DNA of 64,000 nucleotides, from positions 197,880,311-197,944,310 of the forward strand of contig NC_072791.1 in the NCBI RefSeq assembly GCF_028583425.1. The letters run 5' to 3'. Positions 33,236 through 45,700 of this stretch are shown here, in pieces; position 1 is the stretch's first letter; each line of letters opens with the position of its first letter. Under the pieces are notes generated by a model. It had not been told where the DNA came from. It saw nothing but the letters and a program-made list of their open reading frames with translations, and ran no database searches. Origin of the DNA: Eublepharis macularius (taxonomy: Eukaryota; Chordata; Lepidosauria; Squamata; Eublepharidae). The position numbers and the translations under genes were made by a program.

Positions 33236-33570
33236 GTTTATGAACTTATTATTTCTGCCTCCAGGTTCTAGAGACATATTGGGGAACACTTCTTTTTTTA
33301 AAAAAATGTGGACTTCAGTTTGGTCTTTTGATAAATCCACAACCTGGATCATTTGTACTGCTAAAGTTTTAATAAACTTGAAATGGAAAAAAAACCCAAA
33401 TTTTATGTGTAAAATGGTGTGCTGTGTGTTAGTATTCCATTGGTTTCTGTAGCCTACTTCTGTACTGTCAGAAGGAAATACTGTATTGCATTTCCATTTT
33501 AATTTATGAACATAGATAGCTTGCTGGAAGCAAGCAGGTTGGCCTGAAAATAAATTTGTTTGAACCCGTA
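33236..33570 (+). terminator. PPIG: PPIG 3'UTR with proximal poly(A) signals
   Basis: AATAAA hexamers occur at 33371-33376 and 33549-33554, 136 and 314 nt after the stop. A more distal ATTAAA (39893-39898) followed by GT-rich sequence could end a longer 3'UTR. Which is used cannot be told from sequence. Confidence 0.55.
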
Positions 33571-34769
33571 GAACTCTGCTTACTCATATGTCAAACAATT
33601 GCTGTTACGGTATTAGTAGAAACAACTCTTTCAGAAATCCTGGACACTGTTTGTTCCTGGGCAACATCCCTTTGAGTCTCAACTCATGCTACTTTACAGC
33701 ATTGCTTTTTGTCTGCTGTTAATGCATCTTACCTCCTCTAGAAAATACATCTTTGGGTGTTTTGTCTGAAGGGAAAATTCCTTTCCCCCCAAAAGGGGGG
33801 AGGAAAAACAGTGCCAGAGGGTGACTGAATTTGTAAATAGGAAGCCCTGTTTTTGATTCTGTGCTGTAGCCATTGCCTCCTGTCACCAATAGATTTTACC
33901 TGTTCCGGACAGTGAACAGAGTACATCCTCCCTTGATTAAATATGTTTTAAGCACATTATATCCCATTTTTCTCTTGCTAGAAAGGAGGAATCTCATACG
34001 AAGAGAGAAGCTATGGCTTTGTACAGCTGCCGTTGCTTTTCAGCTTTCTGATGCTTCCATTTTTTAGCAAATCAGGGATGGTCTACAAACAGGAGAGAAG
34101 AAATGGGGTGGAAACAGCGCAGGATGCAGTGATCTGCCAGGAAGACCTAGAAGAACAATGTTTTTAAAAGGACGTAAAGTTCGGTCACATGGACAGAACA
34201 CTAGTCACCCACTCAAGGATCACATGGGAACAGAGCACTGCATGTCCTTTGCCCAGCATGGTCATGGTGGGAAAATAAATCTATCATGCAAGAAAACAGG
34301 TGGTCCGTTCCCTTCTATTCAAAGAGGAGTGGGAGAAAGATAACAGACTATTAGTTCCTATTGCCGTTTTATCCATGATGGCTTTGATACCACAAACACA
34401 GAGCCCTTTTTCATCGTGCATGCCTACAGAGATAGGGACACGTGATATAAGCATTTAATGTTCGTTCTTATATCTTTCTCATATATGCAGATGAGGATGG
34501 ACAGCAGCGCCCTAGGATCGAGACAATCTATTTTCTGATATTGGTGGTCCTGCCTGTTTACTCTTTTAGCATATCCAGGATGCAGCTGGAAAGCCAGGGA
34601 AGTAAAGATAGCTAATAGATAGACCATCTGTCCTATTTGGAACTTGCTTCAACTAGATACCGTGGTTACATGGGATTCTTACATTAAAGAATCTCACTAT
34701 TTACTCATCGCTGCGTATCTATGTTGGTGTTTCCTTGTTTGTACTTTGCTAGAGGTGAGTTGTTTCTCT

Positions 34770-34985
34770 AGAAGGAGCTTCCCACCGGGCTGCTGCCTGT
34801 GTTACCATCCCCATTTGCTTTGGTCCTCTTCCATGTGTAGACTGAAGTTTATGGAACCTTCAAGACAAGTACAGGTCCTTCCCGGAATGTGGCCTCAGAG
34901 CTTTACTGCCACTGAGTGTGAGGATTCCTTTAGATACCATGGCTAGCTACCAATGGACATATCCTCCATTAATTTATGTAATCTC
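34770..34985 (-). mobile_element. CR1-like fragment (antisense)
   Basis: 'gtggcctcagagctttactg' and 'accatggctagctaccaat' parallel the copy at 59655-60440. Diverged. Confidence 0.45.
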
Positions 34986-34997
34986 TGAATAATTAAA

Positions 34998-35240
34998 ACC
35001 AGATGAGTTATCCGTGTTAGTCTGTGGTAGCAAAATCGAAGAGAGTCCAATAGCACCTTTAAGACTAACCAACTTTATCGTAGCATAAGCTTTCAAGAAC
35101 CACAGCTCTCCTCGTCAGCATCTGGCGAAGAGAGCTGTGGTTCTCAAAAGATGCTGATGAAGAGAGCTGTGGTTCTCGAAAGCTTATGCTATGATAAAGT
35201 TGGTTAGTCTTAAAAGGTGCAACTGGACTCTTTACTATAT
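34998..35240. mobile_element. Hairpin retroposon-like element, copy 3
   Basis: Same head and arms as 29386-29598, with the 'gaagagagctgtggttctc' portion present twice near the centre. A perfect 12-bp target duplication TGAATAATTAAA flanks it (34986-34997 and 35241-35252). Confidence 0.8.
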
Positions 35241-35275
35241 TGAATAATTAAAGAAAATCTGAAATGGGATTGTAC

Positions 35276-35492
35276 GGGTGGGTCCAAAGAATGAATGGAG
35301 TTCCGGTTGTGGAATGGAACCCTCCTCCCTGTGCTCCCCACAAAGCTGGTCTTGAAAGATGGGAGACCACTGGGAATGGGGTTGTGAGAGAGGGTCTTTA
35401 GTGGGCAGGAGGAATTGGTAGCAGTCGTACCCCTACTCTTCCATGAGGATTTCCCTTATTTGCTCATGGAAAGAAGAATTTGGATCCAACCC
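35276..35492. mobile_element. Short TIR element, GGGTTGGATCC family, copy 2
   Basis: It starts GGGTGGGTCC and ends GGATCCAACCC. The interior matches 17629-17823 ('ccgg.tgtggaatggaac', 'gggagacc'). Confidence 0.6.
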
Positions 35493-35764
35493 TGGGTTTC
35501 TGAGATTGTAAAATGTGTGTCTTCTAAATAAGGGCAGAGGTACTGGGGCTGATGGTGAAAACTTTTTTTTTTTTGCAATTCAGTAGACAAAACTTTGACC
35601 TGCTGTATTTTTAGGGTTATAATCAGCATTTGCTGACTATTTTCAATAACTTTCTTTTTATTAAACTCTAGAGTTTATGTTTTGGTACTCTTAGTTGGAT
35701 AAGGATACTGCTGGAACTGCTCATCTGGAGTGATAAGCTCATAAAGTAAGTTTTCATTGATGAG

Positions 35765-35974
35765 GATTTTAGGTGGGTAGCTGTGTTGGTCTGCAGTATA
35801 ACAGCAGGATCTGAGTCCAGTGGGCACCTTAGAAACTTTCAGGTTTTCAGAGTATAAGCTTTTGAGTCGGAGCCCCTGTGTTGTCTGAAGAAGGGAGGTC
35901 TGACTCTTGAAAGCTTAAACCTTGAAAACCTTGTTTGTTTCTTGGTGCCACTGGACTCAAATCCTGCTGTTCCT
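35765..35974. mobile_element. Hairpin retroposon-like element, copy 4 (subfamily B)
   Basis: The head 'ggtgggtagctgtgttggtc' is followed by self-complementary halves around 35875. A 9-bp target duplication ATTGATGAG flanks it (35756-35764 and 35975-35983). Confidence 0.75.
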
Positions 35975-36043
35975 ATTGATGAGAAACACCTTGGCATTCC
36001 AGATGTTGTATACTGTGGTATCAGATCTAGGCTACAGTCATAT

Positions 36044-36268
36044 TAGGGTTGCCAACTCCAGGTTGGGAACTTTGTGGAGAATTTGGAGGTGGAGCCAGGG
36101 GAGGGCAGGGTTTAGGGAAGAGAGGGACCTCAACAAGGTCTAATACTATAGAATCCAATCCACTTTCCAAAGCAGCCATTTTCTCCCGGGGAAGTGATCA
36201 TTGTCTTCTTGAGATAAGCTGTAATTCTGGGAGATCTCCAGATGCTACCTGGAGGTTGGCAACCCTGT
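36044..36268. mobile_element. Short TIR element, AGGGTTGCCAAC family, copy 1
   Basis: The termini AGGGTTGCCAACTCCAGGT and ACCTGGAGGTTGGCAACCCT are inverted repeats. Probably a hAT-type MITE. A second copy is at 61481-61705. Confidence 0.7.
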
Positions 36269-36269
36269 C

Positions 36270-39200
36270 GTGTGCATATCGGAATAAAGACCGGTGACCT
36301 CTGTAGGAGTTATTTTGAATATGCAGAGGGTTGAGCTTGTAGTCAATTTCTTTGTAGTCTGACTCTAAAATGACTGAAAAGGGGGAATTCTTCAGTTACG
36401 TTGCTAGAATCAGGCATAATCATAACCTAAAATCTACTAACATAAAGTTTAATTGTAGTAGATGGCCATTTGCTGCCTGACTCTTAATTATAAACATGTA
36501 AATTGTTGTGTTCTTTCACCTGAAGCTATTTTCGTTCAATATAATTAAACTCAAAAGGTATAAGGACTTCAAGATTATTTTCCCAGTACAGGAATAGTTT
36601 GGATGAGACAATCAGTACAAAATACATTTAAACATCATGATGTCAATTTGATTATTATGTAAAACATTCTCATTAGATACATGGATATATTATCTGCAAG
36701 GTAAAATTTTCCCAACTGCTGTTTAAATATACTTCGAGAAGAAAATACTATTCTGTTACCTAGTTTATTGTGCTCTTCTTTCTAGAAATTAAAATATATA
36801 GGCTATTGGGTATTCATATGTTCAACTTTTTTTTTTCTTTGCTGTGATGCAAAATTATAATAATTAATATTCATGATTGCCAAACCACGCTGCCTGTGGT
36901 GCTTGTCCCACACATTTGTTTTAATTTGTGCCAAGGCTGAGATGATTCTGTCAGACTAATGCATGGTGACATTTTGAGATGCGTCTGGGATTGGACTAAT
37001 AGTTGGTGACGTTCATTTCAAAATACCAATAACTGAAATAGTGTTGTGGAAACCTGATTTGCAGTGGCATCTTAAACAGAGCTGCATCCTTCTAAGCCCA
37101 TTGACTTCAGTGGAGTAAGAAACCAGCAACTCCTCTTTGGATTGCACTGTAAGTCACAGAAAGATAGCTAAGCACATGATGTGTTTCCACCTGGAAAATG
37201 TTTGCAAAATGTGTATACAAATATTATAAATAACGGAGTCCTAATCTTGCTGTTCATTGTGATAAATCAATAAATAAGGAACAACTACAGTTTTGTGATG
37301 TTACACCAGTTTAGTACCTAACCGAACTGTGATGTAGCCATATTGAGAGTGTGGAAAATTCTGTTCTAGCTCTATGCCCATTCATTGTAGTTTCTAGTAC
37401 ATTAACTAATTGTATGTTAAACGTCTGGCTGAAGGCTGACTAGGGTAGTGCATTTTGTATTATGCAGTCTGATCTGAAATTGGGTCTTTGATAATCTTAA
37501 TGCCATTATTAAAATGGGACTCTGTTCTTAGAAAACTGATTTCTATTTTCTGAAGCTGTATGTTTATTCTTTGGCTTTGTGCAAATACCCATGGATTACC
37601 GTGGATCCGTAGAAGTACAAAAAGAAGAGTTTGTGAAATGTATCTTTGCCAATTCCCACCCCCTTCCTTTCCACTGCAGCCTCATGTTCCCTTGAAAATT
37701 CATTCATGAGATTTGGGGGACCCTTGGAAACAGTATGTGGTAAGAGGAAAACAGCTACAGATGTCTTCTGTCTGGATTCAGGCCATAATCCTGTAACATC
37801 TTTTCTAGTTGACACCACTGTCTCTGGATGTCATCAAGGTCTTTTTGTGATCCTGAGGGACAACTGTAGATATAGTGGTTCAAGAAAATTGTGCTGTGGT
37901 AAAGATGATGGCAGTTGGGGGGAAAGCCACGTAGTTCTGTTTTACTTACCTTGGGAAAACCCTTTACAACACAAGTATGAAGGATCTGTGGTTTCACCAG
38001 TCCTTCCATTATCTGGCCATACATACATACTTGTATGTGCACTCATCCAGTTTTAACTTCGTCACATAGGACTCACAAAGTGTTGGTGTTCTCAGTGAAT
38101 GGTATTGGAATTTATAGCATCAGGGCAGAGACATGACCAACCTAATTCTGGAAGCTGCTGCTATTATTTGCACAGTCCCTTATAATGTTGATCTGTTAGA
38201 TCTTCGGTACTGTTGTCATAAAGGATACCTGAATGTTGCAATGGAGTCTTAACACAGAGTGTTGTTGAAATTAAAGCGTGTTCACATTTTCGCTAATTAA
38301 TCTCTTTCATAATTAACAGAACAAAGTGTATGTTGCTACAATCTCCATTATTTTTGATATAAAAAGTATACTTGTTACTGAGAGCTGAAGTACTCTTAAC
38401 AGACGTACTATATTTTGATCAAATGTCTTTCTAGATTGTCCCATATGTTACTCTTTTGAAAAGTACAGGAGTGTTTGTTACATGTGCAACTTCGATTAGT
38501 TTCTTCAGAAAACTTTAAACAAACCTCCCACCTCAATTTCCAAAACCACTGTAATACAGGTACTTAAAGGCTCACATTATCCCTATATAGATACTCAGTT
38601 TGTACCTATGATGACATGTGGGGGTTATGGTGTGTTAACTTAGTCCCTATGGTAAGGCTGCCCCAACATTTGAAGTCCAGTGCATGTGGACTTCACGTGT
38701 GTGAGGGCTTGTAAGTGAAGTGTGCATTTGACCCTATGTTCTTGAGCTCAATGCATGTAGGCCCCCTTTTCATATGCAATCATACAGTGTAATGTAGTAA
38801 AGTCAAATGTCTTGTTTGTTCAACTGCCTATATGATTTAAACAGCAGTAATGGGTCTTACTAATTCAGTACAATACCCTATTTCATTTCCCTGCAGTTAT
38901 TGAAGAAACAACTACAAACTGCATTTTGCATAACTGAGGTTGTACTTCTCTAAAATCATTTGAGGGTTCTACTGTTGTGCATAATGCCAGACTTTGTTTT
39001 GAGAATTGTTGTGTGCTCTATGTCAGTATTGCAAAAAGTTGCTAGCCTGAAGTGGTGCGGTAGAGTGGGGTGGAATTATGTATCTGATTTGGTCCCCTCC
39101 AATTAAGAAATACCTGTGGAAACAAAGTAAACCTTGGTTGCATCTTCATAAAAAAAGAATAATTCCTGTCATTAGTTGAAAGTTAAGCTATCTGTATCCA

Positions 39201-40510
39201 GATTGTCTATTAATGTTTTGTTCCTTTTTAAGATATTAAAAGCAGACCTCTAACAACCATCAACAAATTAGGTCAATATAGCTTCTCTTCCAACTCATTT
39301 CTTCCCATTTGGAAAACCAAAAGATATCAACCCAAATGGAGGTTGCAGGATTAGACCTTTAGACATGCCACCTAGGTGTCTATATCTTAAAAGCATTAAC
39401 TATTTGTGTTTATCAAAATTCTAAAGATACAGAACATACCAGCCTGAAGTCTTTGCACTGTTACAATGCAATAGTTGACAAATTACTTGGGTTACATTCT
39501 TGCAACATGCAGAGCATGTTTGTAGAAGACTTTGCTATGATTTTCTGCTAGCATATATATCCCCTCTTTGCATATACCTCTGTAAAGTTGTATAGAAAAG
39601 TAAATGTGCTAATTTTGATGTGTTCCCATGTATTTTTTTAACATGTAATTAACCTATAGTAGCTGAACAATTACAAGTAATACTAGGTCAACTCTGTGGT
39701 GACTAGCAACCTTTCTTGGGTACATGGTCACTAATCTGTTACAAGTGAGTTTTCTGGGTCATAATATAGCACTTTAGGCATTGCCTAAAGGGTGTTGGAA
39801 ACTCATTGTTATAAGCATTTTTGTAGTCTGTAATGTTCAGCTGGGAAAGGACACATGCAAATGTTGAGTGCTTGGTATGAAAAATGAAACTTATTAAAGG
39901 TATTTTGAGATGCTAAGTGGTGTGTTCATATTCTGTTCTGTCTGTCTGTTTCTCGTTGACTTTTTAAAAACAAACATTTTAGACGTGGTTCATATGCTTT
40001 TGCTCAGTGGGGGAAGTGTGGGTGCAGGTGTAGGTCTGAAGAATGTGTAATTCAACTCAAAGCTGATTTTTCCCACCTGCTCCTCAAAAGGGATAGCATT
40101 GCTCAGATCCTTCTTTCCCTTCTACAGACATGACTCATTCACAGTGTCAAATACCTCTCTTCTGCAGCTAACTGCAAGGCTAAATACTGGAACCTTAGAC
40201 TACTTCAAATAGTATTATTGGGTAAATACCACTTGGAAGATGACCAATGTGCTTTCCAGTTCTTCTGATAGGATTATGAAGGTTTCCTATGGTGGTAGTG
40301 TATTGGATCAGTGTGGCAGAAACATGAAACACCTTTAGTTTTGCAGAGCTGACCAAGTTCAAACAGTCACAGAAAAATAAGGCTGCGTTTCCAATAAAAA
40401 AATATGAGAGTCAGATCAAAGAGGGTCAGAATTTAAAATGGATCTGTTAGGTTGAAGGAGACTTTTTGCAATGAGAGCTTGTTACAAGTCCTAAATTCAA
40501 CACACTCTGT
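36270..40510 (+). other. Repeat-poor stretch downstream of PPIG
   Basis: AT-rich and almost free of recognisable elements except an eroded TIR element at about 37600-37785. It ends near an ATTAAA hexamer (39893-39898) followed by a GT-rich run. It could be a distal part of the PPIG 3'UTR. Confidence 0.3.
37600..37785. mobile_element. Eroded TIR element, GGGTTGGATCC family, copy 3
   Basis: The interior 'ccttcctttccactgcagcc' and the right end 'gtctggattcaggcc' parallel 17629-17823. The termini are decayed. Confidence 0.45.
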
Positions 40511-40521
40511 CTACTTAGGAC

Positions 40522-40905
40522 TAGAGATGGGCACGAACCGGAAAAAAAACGAACTGTGCAGTTCTTGGTTTGTCACATTTCACAAACCTGCCTCGGTTCA
40601 CAAACCGGTTCATTTGGGTTTGTGAAAATGTCACATCCAGGTCAGCAGAAGGTCACTTCTGGGCCAGCAGGCTACTTCCGGGTCAGCAGAAGGTCTGCAG
40701 GAAGTCCAGCCCCTGTTGCCTAGGAAACTGATTGATTGGTGCCAGGCTGTCTGCAGTGACAAACCAAAAAACGAACCAAATGAACCAGCCTAAAGTCGTG
40801 GCGATTTGTCAGAAATGGACTCTGACGAACCGCTGGTTCACAAACCATTAATCGGCTTGGTTCGTCATGAACTTTGGTTCGTATTTCGGTTCATGCCTAT
40901 CTCTA
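40522..40905. mobile_element. hAT-like MITE (TAGAGATGGGCA family)
   Basis: The 384-bp element has terminal inverted repeats TAGAGATGGGCACGAACCG / CGGTTCATGCCTATCTCTA. Flanks CTTAGGAC and GTTAGGAC (40514-40521 and 40906-40913) are an 8-bp target duplication with one change, fitting nTnnnnAn. The interior is rich in 'gaacc'/'ggttc' units and has no transposase. Confidence 0.8.
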
Positions 40906-41144
40906 GTTAGGACTAATGATTACTAATATAAGGAGAAAATGGGAGACATGATCCAGACAGCAGTGTTTGCAACAGCTACGTATGGTCATTTATGGAGACC
41001 TTTTCACCTCTACCCCATTGCTTTTTTAAAAAACCCAGGTTTTAACAATCAGTTGAGGGAGTTTTCAAAGGGGAGACTATAGTTGGTGCATGCATGGTAT
41101 GCTATTTAAAATCTGGTTCATTAGGAAGCTTCTATATAGATTTT

Positions 41145-41315
41145 TACTACACTCTTCCTTTAAAGAGTTCACAAAAGCATAGTAACGTCTCACCACCTCC
41201 ATTTATCTTCAAATGAGTCTGTAAAATAGGTTAGGCCAAGATAAAGTAATTGGCCCAAAGTCACCCAATGAGTTTCCTGGCAAGCATAGTCCAACTCTAA
41301 CCACTATATGCATTG
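41145..41315 (-). mobile_element. tRNA-derived SINE type 1, diverged
   Basis: 'ataggttaggcc', 'ggcccaaagtcacccaatga' and 'actctaaccactat' give the antisense body and tRNA head of the type seen at 48580-49908. Confidence 0.55.
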
Positions 41316-43169
41316 CTTCTGCTGTGCTTGGAGGATCTTCGCTGCTTTCAAACTGCTTTTAAATTGGGGATCATTTAAAAAATCAATTTATGGGTTCTGT
41401 AGAGGCAACTTCAGAGACAATAAAAAGCTGGGAGTGTACACAGATCTGCCCACCCCTCTGGGTTGCAGGCATTTAATACAGAAGTAATGGTGTGTGCTCA
41501 TTTCTGTCACCTGTTCCAATAACCAAAGAAGGGGGGGAAATATGTCCATATGTGACCTAAAAATAAACTAGTGGAACTGCCTTCCTCTGGCTTCTTCCAA
41601 TAATGCTGTAAATGGTGATATTTTCTACTGGAGTTTTTCCCCCAGATATTTTTGTGAGTTGTACAAAATGTAAACATCCAGAAATTCAGTCACAGTAGGC
41701 TCTATTTTTAATGGAGTTTCTGCAAGATAGCTAGGCTTCCCATGGCTCCCTAACAGCACAGTATGCCCTTCTAAGATTATTCACTTTGAAGGATCTAACT
41801 CTAAATCTATTGTGCTAGTTTTGCTGGGCAAATTCCCTCTTGCAATTCAGACTTAAATGCAGAGAATTGTGATCTAGTCATCAATTCTTTAATGGCTCTT
41901 GGTTGCCCTGTTGAACCTTGGAAAAGGCATTTGTGGAAACAACATTGCACTATGGGGCTAAAAGGCAAAGGCAATCCAGATAGTATGTGCTTTCATTAGA
42001 GTCACCAGAGCTGGTTTTGGAAGTTGAAGAGGATCAGAATTTGCTGAAACTCGATGTTATTCTCATTTAGCATATGGCACGCAGCAAGGTCAGAGACAGC
42101 ACCTGAGATCTTTTGCTTTCCATGTTATATGCGGGGATGCATACCTGTGACCTTCCAAAATTCTAGTACATTAGAGTGTGTTTTTTCATCAAGTGCAAAA
42201 GATTGGCTGAATATGTTAAGTGCTGGTGTACAGACTGTTGGGGGACCTCACACCCATAGCTGTTCAGTTTGTTTAAGCCTGTGCTTCTCTTGAAGCTCAT
42301 GTATTTCGGGCTAAATAATTTTGGACAAACCAATGAAGATAACCAGTTCTGGGAAGGATGAGACCAGCAAGAGCCACCAAAGAATAAGTTTTCATTGTTG
42401 AATGCTGACTGAATACCCAGCAGTAAAAAATGTTAAGACGAGTTTAAGCTTGATTGCACCAGGGGGAGAAAGCTCTTTTTATGTGCTACTCTGGCAAGTC
42501 TGCATGTTACCTAGGAGATCCATGATAAGTGTGTGCTCTCCTTTTTACGGCAATGCAGTTGTGGTGAACTGCTAATTTGTTTAAGGGGAGCATGAGTTGT
42601 TTTCCTTTAATCAACTGAGAGATCAAAATTCCCCCAACAGTAAATTACAGTAATTTTGATCATGAAATTTTTGGAGAAAGAGTTAAAACCACCATGACCA
42701 CTGTGCTACTCTAAAAAAAGTTGCAGGATACCATTGCTGCATCTTACTTGTTTAAATCACATGTATCTTGCATAACACAAGATGGGATCCAACCAGCTTT
42801 TCTGATAGGGAAAAAGGGAAGGAGTCCCCTTGGACCACCAAAAAGGCTATTCTAGGAGTCATGGGTTCTGAATGGACAAAAGACATGTCGGACAGGGAGC
42901 TGTATTAAGGTAAGAAACGGGGCAATATTGAACAAAAACCTGGCTGGCCCACAAAACCTTCAGCCCACAAAGAGATTAGACTCTGGTTCCTACCACTCCC
43001 AGAAATTACACTGAAGGCTAATTCTAGCCTAGAATTTCATGCAAGTCTCTCAACAGACTGAATAAACATTTACTCTCTACAATTTTTTTTTTAAAATACC
43101 TTATATATCAATTAAAATAACCCAAATACAATTTGTATATATTGAATCCAAAGGTGCACTTCTGCCAAC

Positions 43170-43385
43170 AAAATGACACTTATACACTGCTTTTTCCCCC
43201 AAGACGGACCCAACATGGTAACAGCATTGTTCTCTCCCTTCTGTATTTTATCCTTACAACAGTTCTGTAAGGAAGGTTAGGCTGAGAGAGAGTGACTGGT
43301 CTAAGGTAACCCAGTAAACTTCCATGTAAACCTCTGGGCTTCCTAAGTCCTAGCCCAACACTAACCACTACACATGCTGCTGTAC
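43170..43385 (-). mobile_element. tRNA-derived SINE type 1
   Basis: 'acagttctgtaaggaaggtt', 'aaggtaacccagtaaacttc' and 'cactaaccactaca' mark an antisense copy with an intact order of parts. Confidence 0.6.
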
Positions 43386-45354
43386 ACCACTTGAAGAGTA
43401 CTTAAGTTGTCAGAGGAACCTGAACAATTTTCACAAATGCCCTTCTTCCGCTGTAGATATCTGCTCCCCTATTCTGGTGGGTTCTATTGAGCTCCTTGGC
43501 AAAGAGAGGAAAGTCTCGTTATGTGAGCTTTGCTCCACTGCCACTGCTCTGGATGCAACCAAAGTGTGCAAATACTCTCATTTGAAACTTTTCTCAAAGC
43601 ACTTTTGTTTGTATTTGAAATGTAATTTAATAAAACATTCTGGCCAGACTCCCAGAGAGCATGCTCGTGTGCTTTATTTGTGCATGGTAACTTTTAAGCT
43701 TCTGGTGGGAGCCTCAATAGCCACTGAAAAGCCTCCCCCCCATCCCGCCGGCAGCAGGCCCCTGAAATGACATCTCAGAGATACAAGGTAGCAGCAGGGA
43801 GGAAATTTTGCCATACCCCCCAGCTGCAAATGGAAACACTTTCCACTTGCAAATGCAAGGGGGAGAAGGCTGGGTCTGGTTTGGAAATGCTCTCTCGAGT
43901 GGATTTTTTCCAGAAAAGGAAACAGCACAGCATGGATACCACTCATGTTGTCTAGGTCTACAATGACTATTTGAATATTAGTATTTGCTGCCTTCCCCTG
44001 CCCTAATTAAATTGGTGAGGCAGACTGAACAGCACGCAACTATGTTGTGCCACACAATAGGCCTGCGCTCTCCTCTCTGAACCAAATGCAAAGGAACAAG
44101 GGCTTTCCCCTTCAGTGTGGATCCAAGCTTGCAGACAGGTCGCACCTCTGTATGAAATCACAAATCCAAACCCTTGGGCCAAACACTTGAGACTGTGTTG
44201 TGCTGTGAGCAGCATAAACGTTCCTTTCAACCAAGATGTCATTTGCAACCCTGGAAGTGTTGAACCGGTTTATTTTTCAGGCATTTTGACTGGAGAAGGT
44301 TACAATCCCAAAATGTTTATTGTGGGTGAACAGCGGATAGCTGTAACCTAGTCTTTATTAAATTATATTGTACTTCGAAGCAACTGTTGTCTTTCTTCAC
44401 TATCCCTAACAGAAGCACTTACATGGGTATTTTCACTATATATACATTATATTAAGTAATTCTTAGAAGAGAACTAAGTCAAAATAATTGGTTGACAGTC
44501 CTGCTCCTAAAATGATCTCATAGAATGAATGAACAAACTATAGATAAAAAGGGATACTAAGGGCAGAATGGGTATTTCCCAACATTTCTACTTTCATGTA
44601 GAAAACGTAACAGCTGTTCACGTCCAGTTCTCATACTAATCTTTGAGGTCAGCCCCAGACTTTGCTGGCAAACCTCTTCTTTTTATCTACAAGCTGTTTG
44701 TTCCCCTTCCAGCTACTGCCCCCCACCCTAAGATCTAGTCTTCTTCACTGGAAGAGAAAGGCAAAGGACACATTTCCCTTCCCTCCAACTGATTCTTCCC
44801 TGAAAATTTCTCGTATGTATGTATGTCTAAGGCAAATATGGTTTTTGGGAATCCCATCTTTGATACTGAATGGCTAGTGAACAAATATATAATTTTTTTT
44901 AACCAATTACTGTTTTCTGCCAGCAGACAGATGCTGCCCTCAGCAAAGGAAAGAGCAATTGTTGCAAGTTCCCACTTAGCTCCCCATGTGAATAATGAGG
45001 ACCCTTAATATTTAAAATATTAAATGTCATATAGACAGCAGATAGTTCATCCACAAAACTCACATTATTTCTGTTCACATGTGGTACAAACAAGTTATAC
45101 AGTAAAAATTGAATTATTGTATTGCTTTTTTGGAACAATAATAGAATTGTGCAAAAGCTTTTACCTATTTTGTAGATGCTACACACTAGTGAATCTTGTG
45201 TGTCTAAACTAGTTCTACTGTCTTAAGTATTATGCAAATATATTTAAATAGTTAAAAACTCAATTCAAGTTGTGAATTTTCAATTTGCAATGTTTATACT
45301 ACATATTTTGCAACTAGGGCCATTTTAAATTGTAATAGATTTTAAAAGATTTTT

Positions 45355-45360
45355 TTTATT
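45355..45360 (-). terminator. CFAP210: CFAP210 poly(A) signal overlapping the stop codon
   Basis: The minus strand reads TGGTAATAAAA: the last two bases of TAA are the first two of AATAAA. If used, the 3'UTR would be only some 15-25 nt. The next clear minus-strand AATAAA is about 1 kb on (44353-44358). Confidence 0.45.
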
Positions 45361-45700
45361 ACCATGTAAAACCTAGTCGTCCCTTAGTAGTCTCATATCG
45401 GTGTTCATTTAGAAGTTTCATTTCTTGAGCTGTGTTACCAGTATAAGGCTGCTGAGCACCTTGACTACCAGGACTTTCTCCTTCCCTTCCTCGATAAAGT
45501 TTCCCACAACCACCACCAATACCTCCCTGTACTACTTTCAAAAGAGGGTAAAGATTTGGTGCAGTCTTGGATTCTTCATCAATTACTTTCTTTGCATACT
45601 GCTGGAATTCCTGCTCCTTACACAGTGCAATATATTCTCTCTGTTTAACATAGTCCAGTTCCCCTTGCTTCTCACGATTTTCTCTTCCTAATTTTTCAGC
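45359..45700 (-). CDS. CFAP210: CFAP210 coding exon 9 (C-terminus, stop)
   Basis: It encodes AEKLGRENREKQGELDYVKQ to the Gly-rich VVQGGIGGGCGKLYRGREGE and the end KGRLGFTW. The stop TAA is at 45361-45359. The acceptor is cctttcaatacag. Confidence 0.92.
   Translation of the reverse strand, partial: AEKLGRENREKQGELDYVKQREYIALCKEQEFQQYAKKVIDEESKTAPNLYPLLKVVQGGIGGGCGKLYRGREGESPGSQGAQQPYTGNTAQEMKLLNEHRYETTKGRLGFTW

Larger units (their letters stand above)
40914..45350. other. Convergent intergenic region between PPIG and CFAP210
   Basis: Apart from two tRNA-type SINEs (41145-41315 and 43170-43385) no gene or clear element is seen. Short open frames here have no support. Confidence 0.4.
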
